The notes below the pieces were generated by a model. The model searched no databases. It saw only the letters and a program-made list of their open reading frames with translations, and was not told the origin of the DNA. A program made the translations under genes and the position numbers. A stretch of 14,651 nucleotides of DNA, from assembly GCA_902490405.1 (NCBI GenBank), contig CABUDS010000041.1:1-14651 (forward strand). Direction: 5' to 3'. This DNA is from an uncultured Collinsella sp. (lineage in GTDB: Bacteria > Actinomycetota > Coriobacteriia > Coriobacteriales > Coriobacteriaceae). Position 1 is the stretch's first letter, and each line of letters starts with the position of its first letter. Shown here in pieces: positions 4,965 through 12,506 of the stretch.

Positions 4965-7559
4965 TTGAAGCTCATCATCGCCGAGAAAAACGACGCCGCG
5001 CGTCAGATCGCTGAGCGGCTGTCCACGGGTAAGCCCAAAAAGGACAAGGTGTACAACACCGCCATCTACCGTTTTGAGTGGAAGGGCGAGGAGTGCGTGA
5101 CCATCGGCCTTGCCGGCCACATCCTGGCGCCCGATTTTTGCGACAGCGTGCTGTTCGATAAAAAGCTGGGCTGGTATTCGGTTACCGAGGACGGCGAGAT
5201 GCTGCCGGCCGACATGCCCGATGGCCTGGCTCGTCCGCCCTACGACACCAAGCGCAAGCCGTTTCTTGCCGACGGTATCTCCATCAAGGGTTGGAAGCTT
5301 GAGAGCCTGCCTTATCTCACCTGGGCGCCCGTCATTAAGCTGCCGGCCGAGAAAGAGCTCATTCGCTCGCTCAAGAACCTCGCCAAAAAGTCCGACAGCG
5401 TCATCATCGCCACGGACTTCGATCGCGAGGGCGAGCTGATCGGTTCGGACGCTCTCAACAAGGTGCGCGAGGTTGCGCCCGACTTGCCGGTTGCCCGCGC
5501 CCAGTATTCTTCGTTTACCAAGGCCGAGATCACGCAGGCCTTCGATAACCTTGTCTCGCTCGACCAGAACCTGGCCGACGCCGGCGAGAGCCGTCAGCAC
5601 ATCGACCTCATTTGGGGTGCGGTGCTCACGCGCTACCTGACGCTCGCCAAGTTTGGCGGCTTTGGTAACGTGCGCTCTGCCGGCCGCGTGCAGACGCCGA
5701 CACTCGCCCTGGTGGTCGAGCGCGAGCGCGAGCGCATGGCGTTTGTGCCCGAGGACTATTGGCAGATTCGCGGCATGGGTGCCGCTCAGGGTGCTGCCGA
5801 GGACGACCGCTTTAAGATCGCGCACAAGACGGCGCGTTTTACCGACAAAGATGCTGCTGAGACGGCGTATGGTCACGTCGACGGCGCCAAGACGGCAACC
5901 GTTGCCGCGGTGACCAAGCGTTCGCGTAAGCAGCAGCCGCCCACGCCGTTTGCGACGACCTCGCTGCAGGCTGCCGCCGCGGCCGAGGGCATCTCGCCTG
6001 CACGTACCATGCGCATCGCCGAGTCCCTCTACATGGCGGGCCTCATCAGCTATCCGCGTGTCGACAACACCGTGTACCCTGCGACGCTCGATCTGGGCGC
6101 CGTGGTGAGCGACCTGGCAAAGATCAACCCGGCGCTGGCGCCCGTGTGCAAAAAGGTACTCGCCGGCCCCATGAAGCCCACGCGCGGCAAAGTCGAGACC
6201 ACCGACCACCCGCCCATCTACCCCACGGGCGAAGGCGATCCGTCCACGCTCGATGGCGGCCAGCGCAAGCTCTACGACCTCATCGCTCGTCGCTTCCTGG
6301 CGACGCTCATGGGTCCCGCGACTATCGAGAACACCAAGCTCGAGCTCGATGTGAACGGTGAGCCGTTCGTGGCTTCGGGCGACGTGCTCGTGACCCCGGG
6401 TTTCCGCGAGGCGTACCCGTACGGACTCAAGCGCGACGAGCAGATGCCTCCGCTGGAGCAGGGCGACACGGTCGACGTGTTCGACATTAAGCTCGAGGCC
6501 AAGCAGACCGAGCCGCCCGCGCGCTACAGCCAGGGCAAGCTCGTGCAGGAGATGGAAAAGCGCGGCCTGGGCACCAAGTCCACGCGCGCGAGCATCATCG
6601 AGCGCCTGTACGCCGTGCGCTACCTCAAAAACGATCCCGTGGAGCCGAGCCAGCTGGGCATCGCCATCATCGACGCGCTGACGCAGTTTGCCCCGCGCAT
6701 CACGAGCCCCGATATGACCAGCGAGCTCGACGGCGACATGACCCGTGTGGAGCGCGGCGAGGACACCGAAGAGCATGTCGTGACGCACTCGCGCGCGCTG
6801 CTGGCCGGCGTGCTCGACGAGCTGCTCAAGCACACGCAGGAGCTGGGCGACGCCATCAGCGACGCCGTCACGGCCGATGCGCGCGTGGGCGCCTGCCCCA
6901 AGTGCGGCAAGGACCTGGTTATGAAGACGAGCGCCAAGACCCGCGGCAGCTTTATCGGCTGCATGGGCTGGCCCGACTGCGACGTGACCTATCCGGTGCC
7001 GAGCGGCGTCAAGGTGAGCCCGCTCGAGGGCGAGGCCGCCGTGTGCCCCGAATGCGGTGCGCCGCGCATTAAGTGTCAGCCGTTCCGCCAGAAGGCTTTC
7101 GAGATCTGCGTGAACCCGACGTGCCCCACCAACTACGAGCCCGACCTTAAGGTGGGCGAGTGCAAGGTGTGTGCCGAGGCCGGACGCCATGGCGACCTGA
7201 TCGCGCACAAGAGCGAGAAGAGCGGCAAGCGCTTTATCCGCTGCACCAACTACGATGACTGCGGCGTGAGCTATCCGCTGCCGGCGCGTGGCAAGCTCGA
7301 GGCGACGGGCGAGACCTGTCCCGAGTGCGGCGCCCCCATCGTGGTGGTCAACACGGCGCGCGGTCCGTGGCGTATCTGCGTCAACATGGACTGCCCGACC
7401 AAGGAGAAGAAGCCCGCCCGCGGTCGCAAGACCACAACCAAGGCGAGCACGGCAAAGAAGACGACGGCGGCCAAGAAGACGACGGCTAAGAAAGCCACTG
7501 CCGCCAAGAAGACGACCGCGAAGAAGTCGACTGCCAAGAAAACAGCCGCCGACAAGTAA
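4965..7559 (+). CDS. topA: Type IA DNA topoisomerase with four zinc ribbons and lysine-rich tail
   Basis: This enzyme relaxes negative supercoils by single-strand passage. The start is TTG at 4965, with AGGAG six bases before it; no ATG fits. The 864-aa chain opens with a TOPRIM domain (KLIIAEK with E7; DFDREGE with D151, D153 and E155). It then has GRVQTPTL at 240-247 and the catalytic tyrosine Y363 in ISYPRVDN. Four zinc ribbons follow: C644/C647-C666/C672, C694/C697-C715/C720, C733/C736-C760/C766 and C785/C788-C805/C810. Residues from about 814 to the end are Lys/Thr/Ala repeats resembling histone H1. The opening motif and the YPR active site look like archaeal-type topoisomerase I rather than E. 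coli TopA, whose active site reads YMRTDS. A basic tail is also known in mycobacterial TopA. It ends 22 bp before the shared terminator. Confidence 0.92.
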   Translation: MKLIIAEKNDAARQIAERLSTGKPKKDKVYNTAIYRFEWKGEECVTIGLAGHILAPDFCDSVLFDKKLGWYSVTEDGEMLPADMPDGLARPPYDTKRKPFLADGISIKGWKLESLPYLTWAPVIKLPAEKELIRSLKNLAKKSDSVIIATDFDREGELIGSDALNKVREVAPDLPVARAQYSSFTKAEITQAFDNLVSLDQNLADAGESRQHIDLIWGAVLTRYLTLAKFGGFGNVRSAGRVQTPTLALVVERERERMAFVPEDYWQIRGMGAAQGAAEDDRFKIAHKTARFTDKDAAETAYGHVDGAKTATVAAVTKRSRKQQPPTPFATTSLQAAAAAEGISPARTMRIAESLYMAGLISYPRVDNTVYPATLDLGAVVSDLAKINPALAPVCKKVLAGPMKPTRGKVETTDHPPIYPTGEGDPSTLDGGQRKLYDLIARRFLATLMGPATIENTKLELDVNGEPFVASGDVLVTPGFREAYPYGLKRDEQMPPLEQGDTVDVFDIKLEAKQTEPPARYSQGKLVQEMEKRGLGTKSTRASIIERLYAVRYLKNDPVEPSQLGIAIIDALTQFAPRITSPDMTSELDGDMTRVERGEDTEEHVVTHSRALLAGVLDELLKHTQELGDAISDAVTADARVGACPKCGKDLVMKTSAKTRGSFIGCMGWPDCDVTYPVPSGVKVSPLEGEAAVCPECGAPRIKCQPFRQKAFEICVNPTCPTNYEPDLKVGECKVCAEAGRHGDLIAHKSEKSGKRFIRCTNYDDCGVSYPLPARGKLEATGETCPECGAPIVVVNTARGPWRICVNMDCPTKEKKPARGRKTTTKASTAKKTTAAKKTTAKKATAAKKTTAKKSTAKKTAADK

Positions 7560-7581
7560 CGGTGCAGTCGAAACATTGCCC

Positions 7582-7623
7582 AAAAAAACGAGCGAGGACC
7601 CCGCGATCCTCGCTCGTTTTTTT
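7582..7623. terminator. Bidirectional intrinsic terminator between topA and the membrane-protein gene
   Basis: An 11-bp perfect GC-rich stem (ACGAGCGAGGA and TCCTCGCTCGT) with an 8-nt loop is flanked by seven A on the left and seven T on the right. It therefore ends transcription in both directions. It is well placed between two convergent genes. Confidence 0.93.
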
Positions 7624-7625
7624 GA

Positions 7626-7683
7626 CCGGCAGTTAGGGATGTTCTTTTTCTGCCGGCAGTTTAGGAACGTCCCTAACTGCCGG
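7626..7683. repeat. REP-like palindromic element, copy 1
   Basis: Arms at 7626-7644 and 7665-7683 are 19 nt and complementary at 18 positions. The 20-nt middle holds a further palindrome, CTGCCGGCAG (7650-7659). The core words GGCAGTTAGGGA and GGAACGTCCC recur in copy 2 at 8746. It lies between the bidirectional terminator and the stop codon of the minus-strand gene. Such GGGACGTTCC palindromes resemble REP-type elements linked to Y1 (RAYT) transposases, though that link is from memory and no transposase gene is present. Confidence 0.85.
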
Positions 7684-7701
7684 CTCGGGAACGACAAAGC
7701 G

Positions 7702-8685
7702 CTAGTTCACCTCGACAGGCTTAGCGCCGGGATAGCGCTCCTCAAAGTCTAGGCGGTACTTATTGTCATTGGTGCCCGCCACGTTGTCGCGCGACAGCGG
7801 CGCCACGATCTCATTCTTGTGGTCCGCAGGATTGGCGTATTTCAGGCTGATCTCCCAGGCATCACAGATTGCGTCGATGCGGTGATCTAGGTCGTCGTAC
7901 AGGGCAACGATGTCCTTCCAGGAGCTGTAGTTCTTGGAGCTCGCAGGGACGTCCAGGTCCTCGACGATGTCGTAATACTGCTCGATGGTGTCCTCCGTGC
8001 GCTCGGCGACGTCGGCGAGATTTTGACGGGTGGTTCGATCCTCTTCCAGATAGTTGCCGTTGAAGTTCTGCGCGCAGCCACGGACCTGGCTGTCGAGATC
8101 TTCGAGCAGGTCGTAGTATTCGCTCAGTCGGCGGTAGAGGTTCTGCTCAGAGAGCGTTGCTTCGCCGCCATCCTCGTCGTCATCGTCATCACCGTCGTAC
8201 AGGCTGTTGGGATCGCCGAGAGACTTTAGGTCATCGTCGTCGACGTCATGGTGCAGCTTAGCTACCTCGGCAGTCGTTTGCGTGGCGGCGTTGTCGAACG
8301 GTCTGATTGCAAAGAAGATGACCAGGGCGATGATGATCGCCACCAGCACAACGATAACGGCGATAAGCGGCCCGGTGCCGCTCTTTTTGGGAGTGGGGGT
8401 CTGTGGCGAAACGGGCGCGTATGCGGGAGCCGGCTGCTGTTGGGGCGAGCCGCTCGCGACGGGTATGCGCTGCGTGGTCTCGACGGCCTCGGTCCTTGCG
8501 GCGGGGTCGGGGCTATAGGCGAGGGGGTCGTCCGCCTTGGCTTGCGGCGTATCAAGGGAGTCGGTCTGCTCAAAAGCGGGCTGGCTATCGCTCGCGGCTG
8601 TTTGCTCAACGGGTGCACCGCACGAGGTGCAGAACTTGGCATCATCTGCAAGAAGCTTGCCGCACGAGGCGCAATACCGAGACAT
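7702..8685 (-). CDS. Zinc-ribbon single-pass membrane protein, unknown function
   Basis: At 327 aa, this protein starts at the minus-strand ATG at 8685, chosen because AAAGGAG sits just before it; an in-frame ATG six codons earlier has no such site. An N-terminal zinc ribbon has C5/C8 and C19/C22 in CxxCG form. A Pro/Gln/Thr-rich linker (about 30-102) leads to one strong membrane helix (about 106-127). Then comes a very acidic stretch with Asp runs (148-174) and a mostly helical domain rich in Tyr, Asp and Leu with repeated DLxxDLD-like words. The likely topology is ribbon inside, acidic domain outside. Zinc-ribbon plus membrane-helix proteins are common in Firmicutes and Actinobacteria and are mostly uncharacterised; a role in envelope sensing would be a guess. 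REP-like elements flank the gene on both sides. Confidence 0.85.
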   Translation of the reverse strand: MSRYCASCGKLLADDAKFCTSCGAPVEQTAASDSQPAFEQTDSLDTPQAKADDPLAYSPDPAARTEAVETTQRIPVASGSPQQQPAPAYAPVSPQTPTPKKSGTGPLIAVIVVLVAIIIALVIFFAIRPFDNAATQTTAEVAKLHHDVDDDDLKSLGDPNSLYDGDDDDDEDGGEATLSEQNLYRRLSEYYDLLEDLDSQVRGCAQNFNGNYLEEDRTTRQNLADVAERTEDTIEQYYDIVEDLDVPASSKNYSSWKDIVALYDDLDHRIDAICDAWEISLKYANPADHKNEIVAPLSRDNVAGTNDNKYRLDFEERYPGAKPVEVN

Positions 8686-8722
8686 TGCCACTCCTTTCGC
8701 CACATTTCAAATCAATACGACG

Positions 8723-8728
8723 ATTATA
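8723..8728 (-). promoter_or_regulatory. Candidate -10 box of the zinc-ribbon membrane-protein gene
   Basis: A perfect TATAAT on the minus strand lies about 37 bp before the ATG at 8685. At 17 bp spacing the -35 position falls inside REP-like copy 2 (TGCCGG, a poor match), so the repeat may have replaced or shaped the -35 region. Confidence 0.55.
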
Positions 8729-8745
8729 CCCAGCGCACAAAAAAG

Positions 8746-8802
8746 CCGGCAGTTAGGGACGTTCCTTTTCGGCCGGCACTTTAAGAATGTCCCCAATGAC
8801 CC
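8746..8802. repeat. REP-like palindromic element, copy 2 (decayed)
   Basis: This aligns in the same orientation with 7626-7683: both begin with CCGGCAGTTAGGGA, then a T-rich bridge, then a GCCGGCA-like word, then a GAAxGTCCC-like word. The left arm is intact but the right arm has several mismatches, so the long palindrome is broken. It sits upstream of the minus-strand gene and about 100 bp before tmk. Confidence 0.75.
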
Positions 8803-8818
8803 AATGACTAGGTCCGAT

Positions 8819-8847
8819 TTGGGGTGCGCCGGACGCTGGGGTATCAT
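8819..8847 (+). promoter_or_regulatory. Promoter of the tmk-holB-ricT operon
   Basis: TTGGGG (8819-8824) and TATCAT (8842-8847) are 17 bp apart. The -10 box matches consensus at five of six positions, the -35 at three of six. The leader would be about 45 nt. Confidence 0.5.
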
Positions 8848-8900
8848 GGCTTGGTTGCTATAACTTGCATTTTCGCGCCTTGTAGGAAGGGGCTGCGCCC

Positions 8901-9584
8901 ATGGCTTTTGAGCCCGCTCAACATAGCTTTATCACGCTCGAGGGCGTCGACGGCGCCGGCAAGTCCACGCAGGCGCGTTTGCTGGCCCGCGCGCTCGACC
9001 TCGCTGGCTATCAGGTCGTAACTCTGCGCGAGCCGGGCGGCACCGCCATCAGCGAAAAGATTCGCGCCCTGCTGCTCGACCCCGCCAATACGGCGATGGG
9101 CGACACCTGCGAGCTGCTGCTCTACGAGGCCGCACGCGCTCAGCTGGTGCACGAGGTCATTACGCCCGCCCTCGCTGCCGGCAAGGTGGTCCTGTGCGAC
9201 CGTTTCTACGATTCCACGACCTGCTATCAGGCGTTTGCCGATGGCCTCGACCGTCAGATGGTACGCGATGCCAACAACCTGGCTGTCGCCGGTACGCATC
9301 CGGCGCTCACGCTCGTCTATCACGTCACGCCCGAGCAGGCGGCGCTGCGCATGGCGGCCCGCGGTGCGGCCGATCGCATGGAGGCCAAGGGCATGGCCTT
9401 CCAGGAGCGCGTCTACCAGGGATTTTGTGCCATTGCTGCCGAGGAGCCAGACCGCGTAAAGCTCATCGACGCCGCCGCGTCGATTGCAGACGTCTTCGCG
9501 CAGACGGTCGAGCAGGTTCGCGCGTATGGCCTCGATGTTCCCCAAGATGCCGTCGCCGCCGCGCTTGCCCAGGAGGCTGAGTAA
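8901..9584 (+). CDS. tmk: Thymidylate kinase
   Basis: This enzyme phosphorylates dTMP to dTDP with ATP, an essential step for DNA precursors in the cytoplasm. The chain is 227 aa. It shows the P-loop GVDGAGKST (15-23), REPGGT at 43-48 (the DR-type nucleotide contact region), and DRFYDST (100-106), which contacts the thymidylate. An arginine-containing lid follows around 150-160. AGGAAGGGG lies eight bases before the ATG. The C-terminus is about 15 residues longer than typical Tmk and is alanine-rich. It is the first gene of a tmk-holB-ricT operon; holB starts one base after its stop codon. Confidence 0.96.
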   Translation: MAFEPAQHSFITLEGVDGAGKSTQARLLARALDLAGYQVVTLREPGGTAISEKIRALLLDPANTAMGDTCELLLYEAARAQLVHEVITPALAAGKVVLCDRFYDSTTCYQAFADGLDRQMVRDANNLAVAGTHPALTLVYHVTPEQAALRMAARGAADRMEAKGMAFQERVYQGFCAIAAEEPDRVKLIDAAASIADVFAQTVEQVRAYGLDVPQDAVAAALAQEAE

Positions 9585-9585
9585 C

Positions 9586-10713
9586 ATGGCCCCCGCTCAG
9601 GCAAGCCTGCTGGCCAAGCTCGACACCCAAGAGCGCGTGCGCGACTTTTTGACCAACGCCATCGCAAGCGGCCGCGCATCGCACGCCTATCTGTTCTTGG
9701 GAGCGCCCGGCGCGGGCAAGCTCGACGCCGCGTGGGCGCTCGCCCAAGCCTTCCTGTGCGAGCAGGATGGCTGCGGCGCATGCGACAGCTGCGTGCGCGT
9801 CGCGCGCCATACGCATCCCGACGTGCACTATTACACGCCCGAGAGCGCCACGGGCTACCTCATTGCCCAGACCCGCGAGCTGCTCGACGACGTGCCGCTG
9901 GCGCCCATCCGCGCCAAGGCCAAGGTCTACATCATCGACCGTGCCGAGCAGCTGCGTGCCAACACCGCCAACGCACTGCTCAAAACGCTCGAGGAGCCGC
10001 CCGAGGGCGTTATGTTTATCTTGCTGGGCACCTCGGCAGACGTGATGTTGCCCACTATCGTGAGCCGCTGCCAGTGCGTGCCGTTTCGGCTGGTGTCGCC
10101 CGCTGTGGCCGCGCAGGCCGTGAGCCGTGCCACCGGCCAGGACCTCGCGCGTTGCCGTATGGCCGTTGCCGTGGCGGGAAGCCCCACGCGTGGCATCGAG
10201 TTCCTCAAGAGCGCCGAGCGCCAGGACGCCCGTCGTCAGATGGTTCGCGCCATCGATTCACTCATCGCTGCCGATGAGGCCGATGTGCTCAGTCGCGCCA
10301 AGTCACTCATCGTCGCCGTTAAGGCGCCGCTCGCCGAGGTCAAGTCCACGCAGGAAAAGGTGCTCGAGCAAAACGCCGACTACCTGTCGCGTGGAGCATT
10401 GAAGCAGCTTGAGGACCGCAACAAGCGCGAACTCAACGCGCGCGAGCGTTCGGGTATCATGGAAGCGCTGGCGAGCGCGCGGACGCTCATGCGCGACGTG
10501 CTGCTGACACTTCAGGACGAGGCAGCCGACGTGGTGAACGAGGATGTGCGCGACACGATCGGTCGGCTTGCCGCCGCGACCAATGTTGCGGGTGCCACCC
10601 AGGCGCTCGAGGCGGTCGCAACCGCCGAGCACAACATCGCCAGAAACGTTACTCCCCAGCTGGCCATCGAGGTCATGCTGTTCGATATCAGGAAGGCACT
10701 GAAATGCCGTTAG
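9586..10713 (+). CDS. holB: DNA polymerase III subunit delta prime (clamp loader)
   Basis: The delta prime subunit helps load the sliding clamp. The start at 9586 is preferred over in-frame starts inside tmk: AGGAGG at the end of tmk serves it and the protein then begins like the family. At 375 aa it has an AAA+ fold with GAPGAGKL (39-46), a four-cysteine zinc module (C58, C63, C66, C69), IIDRAEQL at 116-123 and the SRC motif at 160-162. The P-loop ends in Lys-Leu rather than Lys-Ser/Thr, and the Walker B Asp-Arg-Ala-Glu is atypical. Both fit a subunit that does not hydrolyse ATP. Position after tmk and before ricT matches Bacillus, where darA and yaaR lie in between and are absent here. Confidence 0.93.
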   Translation: MAPAQASLLAKLDTQERVRDFLTNAIASGRASHAYLFLGAPGAGKLDAAWALAQAFLCEQDGCGACDSCVRVARHTHPDVHYYTPESATGYLIAQTRELLDDVPLAPIRAKAKVYIIDRAEQLRANTANALLKTLEEPPEGVMFILLGTSADVMLPTIVSRCQCVPFRLVSPAVAAQAVSRATGQDLARCRMAVAVAGSPTRGIEFLKSAERQDARRQMVRAIDSLIAADEADVLSRAKSLIVAVKAPLAEVKSTQEKVLEQNADYLSRGALKQLEDRNKRELNARERSGIMEALASARTLMRDVLLTLQDEAADVVNEDVRDTIGRLAAATNVAGATQALEAVATAEHNIARNVTPQLAIEVMLFDIRKALKCR

Positions 10714-12404
10714 TCGTACCCGTTAAGTTTACCTACGCCTCGCGCGACCTGTGGTTCGACCCACAGGATCTGGATATCCTCGAGGCCGATTATGCCATCT
10801 GCTCCACCGAGCGCGGAACCGAGATCGGCCTGGTCACGGCCGATCCCTTCGAGGTGCCGCTCGACGAAATCGGCCAGCCACTCAAGCCCGTGCTGCGCGT
10901 GGCGAGCGACATCGACCTGCAGCTTGCCGATGATCTGGCCATCCAGGGCGACGAGGCCATGGTCGATTTCCGTCGCCTGGTCAAGGAGCTCGACCTCGAG
11001 ATGAAGCCGGTCGGCGTCGAGTACTTGTTTGGCGGCGAGAAGGCCGTGTTCTACTTTGCGGCCGAGGAGCGCGTCGATTTTCGTCAGCTCGTCAAGGACC
11101 TGTCCTCGACGCTGCACATTCGCGTTGACATGCGCCAGATCGGCGTGCGCGACGAGACCCGCCTGGTGGGCGGCTATGCCCAGTGCGGCCAGGAGCTCTG
11201 CTGCACGCGCTTTGGCGGACAGTTTGAGCCCGTCTCGATTCGCATGGCAAAAGAGCAGGATTTACCGCTTAACTCGTCCAAGATCAGCGGTGTATGCGGC
11301 CGTCTAATGTGCTGCCTGCGCTACGAGTTCGAGGCGTATAAGGACTTTAAGAGCCGCGCACCCAAAAAGAAGACGCTTATCGATACGCCGCTTGGCAAGG
11401 CACGTATCCAAGAATATGACACGCCGCGCGAGCAGCTGGTGCTGCGCCTGGAGAACGGCAAGGTCTTTAAGGTCAACCTGGCCGATATGACCTGCTCTGA
11501 GGGCTGCAAAAAGAAGGCCGCCGAGCAGGGCTGCAACTGCCGCCCCGACTGTGTGACGCGCGATGTGCTCGAGCGTATCGAGTCGCCCGAGATGCGCCTG
11601 GCGCTTATGGAGCTCGACCGCGAGAACGGCGTCGACGTGGGCGATGGCCTGTCGAGCGCCGACCGTCTGGCCGGTACATCGATGCCCAAGCGCCGTCGTC
11701 GCGATGTTGAATCCGATGCTCGCGCCGGTCAGAGCCAGGGCGAGGGTCGTGGCCGCGGAAAGGGCCGCGGCAAGGCCGAGGCGCTCGAGGCCGAGGAGGC
11801 TGCCGGTGGACGTCGCCGCCGCAAGCGCTCGGGTTCGGGCGATGCCGGCGAGGCCGCTCCCGCAGGCAAGAACTCCTCCCGCGAGCGCGAGGCTCAGCAG
11901 CCTCAGCAGCAAAACCGCGGCGGTGGTATGAATCCCACGCGCCGTCGCCGCCGCCATTTGTCGAGCGAGGAGCGCGAGGACGCCTTCCGCGCCGCAGCCG
12001 CTCGCGAAGCCGGTGTCGCCCCCAAGGGTGGTTCGGGTTCCGATACGCCTGCCGACAAGGGTGGCAAGCAGCGCAACGATGACGAGCGCGCCCCGCGTCC
12101 GCGTCGCCGCCATTCCTCGGGCACGCAGCAAAAGCCCTCGGTGCCCTCCGTGGCCGATCAGGTCTCGGATGGCGAGGTCAAGGTCACACGTCGTCGCCCT
12201 GGAGATGGCGGAGGGGCGGCTGCCAAGGCTGCGCGCGGCGCCGCTCGCGACGAACGCGAGTCGCGCGAAGATCGTGGTGGCGAGGGTTCGGCCGACCAGG
12301 GCCAGAAGCGCCGTCGCCGTCGTCGTTCCCGCAAGCCGCGTCAAGATGGTGGCGAGGGTTCGACCCCGTCTTCGTCTGCACCACAACCGCCTACCGGCGA
12401 ATAG
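10704..12404 (+). CDS. ricT: PSP1-domain protein RicT (YaaT) with long arginine-rich tail
   Basis: In Bacillus, RicT with RicA and RicF forms an Fe-S complex that promotes RNase Y-dependent mRNA maturation and affects competence and sporulation. Residues 1 to about 300 are the PSP1 core, with C161/C166/C167 in CGQELCC and C198/C203/C204 in CGRLMCC, the family's cluster ligands. A further five cysteines (C264, C268, C277, C279, C283) form a compact group. From about residue 328 to 566 the chain is low-complexity, with many RRRRR, RRRKR and Gly/Ser/Glu stretches, doubling the usual length of about 275 aa. It is probably disordered and nucleic-acid binding, which is inference. The ATG overlaps the holB stop codon by ten bases, with AGGAAGG before it. 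RicA, RicF and RNase Y genes are not in the window. Confidence 0.9.
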   Translation: MPLVVPVKFTYASRDLWFDPQDLDILEADYAICSTERGTEIGLVTADPFEVPLDEIGQPLKPVLRVASDIDLQLADDLAIQGDEAMVDFRRLVKELDLEMKPVGVEYLFGGEKAVFYFAAEERVDFRQLVKDLSSTLHIRVDMRQIGVRDETRLVGGYAQCGQELCCTRFGGQFEPVSIRMAKEQDLPLNSSKISGVCGRLMCCLRYEFEAYKDFKSRAPKKKTLIDTPLGKARIQEYDTPREQLVLRLENGKVFKVNLADMTCSEGCKKKAAEQGCNCRPDCVTRDVLERIESPEMRLALMELDRENGVDVGDGLSSADRLAGTSMPKRRRRDVESDARAGQSQGEGRGRGKGRGKAEALEAEEAAGGRRRRKRSGSGDAGEAAPAGKNSSREREAQQPQQQNRGGGMNPTRRRRRHLSSEEREDAFRAAAAREAGVAPKGGSGSDTPADKGGKQRNDDERAPRPRRRHSSGTQQKPSVPSVADQVSDGEVKVTRRRPGDGGGAAAKAARGAARDERESREDRGGEGSADQGQKRRRRRRSRKPRQDGGEGSTPSSSAPQPPTGE

Positions 12405-12449
12405 CGCCCGCAAACGGATTTAACCTGCCTGACCCCAAACGCGTCGGGG

Positions 12450-12455
12450 TACCAT
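12450..12455 (+). promoter_or_regulatory. Candidate -10 box for comF
   Basis: TACCAT follows GTCGGGG, a context like the GGGGTATCAT before tmk. CTGACC at 12429-12434 could be a -35 box but is only 15 bp away. Transcription from here would begin a few bases before the hairpin at 12468. Confidence 0.35.
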
Positions 12456-12467
12456 AGCACTGAATCA

Positions 12468-12503
12468 ACAACCCTCCCTGCGACCGAACGTAGGGAGGGT
12501 TGT
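12468..12503 (+). promoter_or_regulatory. Leader hairpin enclosing the comF ribosome-binding site
   Basis: A 15-bp stem (one G-T pair) with a six-base loop is built from ACAACCCTCCCT (12468-12479) plus GCG, and CGT plus AGGGAGGGTTGT (12492-12503). The right arm contains AGGGAGG, the only plausible Shine-Dalgarno site for the comF GTG at 12507, and the left arm pairs with it fully. No T run follows on either strand, so it is a poor intrinsic terminator. Occlusion of translation initiation is the simplest reading, as inference. Confidence 0.7.
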
Positions 12504-12506
12504 GTC

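Noticed and set aside
4176..7697. 1173-codon open frame antisense to topA and hypB
   Set aside because: It mirrors genes with clear domains and motifs, has no ribosome-binding site, and its translation is low-complexity (L, A, R, G, H). Long antisense frames are expected in DNA with strong G/C bias at third positions.
9484..9585. N-terminal extension of HolB into tmk
   Set aside because: The extra residues are the Arg/Ser-rich off-frame reading of tmk; the ATG at 9586 has its own ribosome-binding site.
11304..12413. 369-codon open frame antisense to ricT
   Set aside because: Opposite strand of the repetitive arginine-rich tail; composition is an artefact of that repeat.
12432..12450. ACCCC...GGGGT hairpin after ricT as a terminator
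   Set aside because: Five-pair stem, nine-base loop, no T run; more likely part of the comF promoter region.
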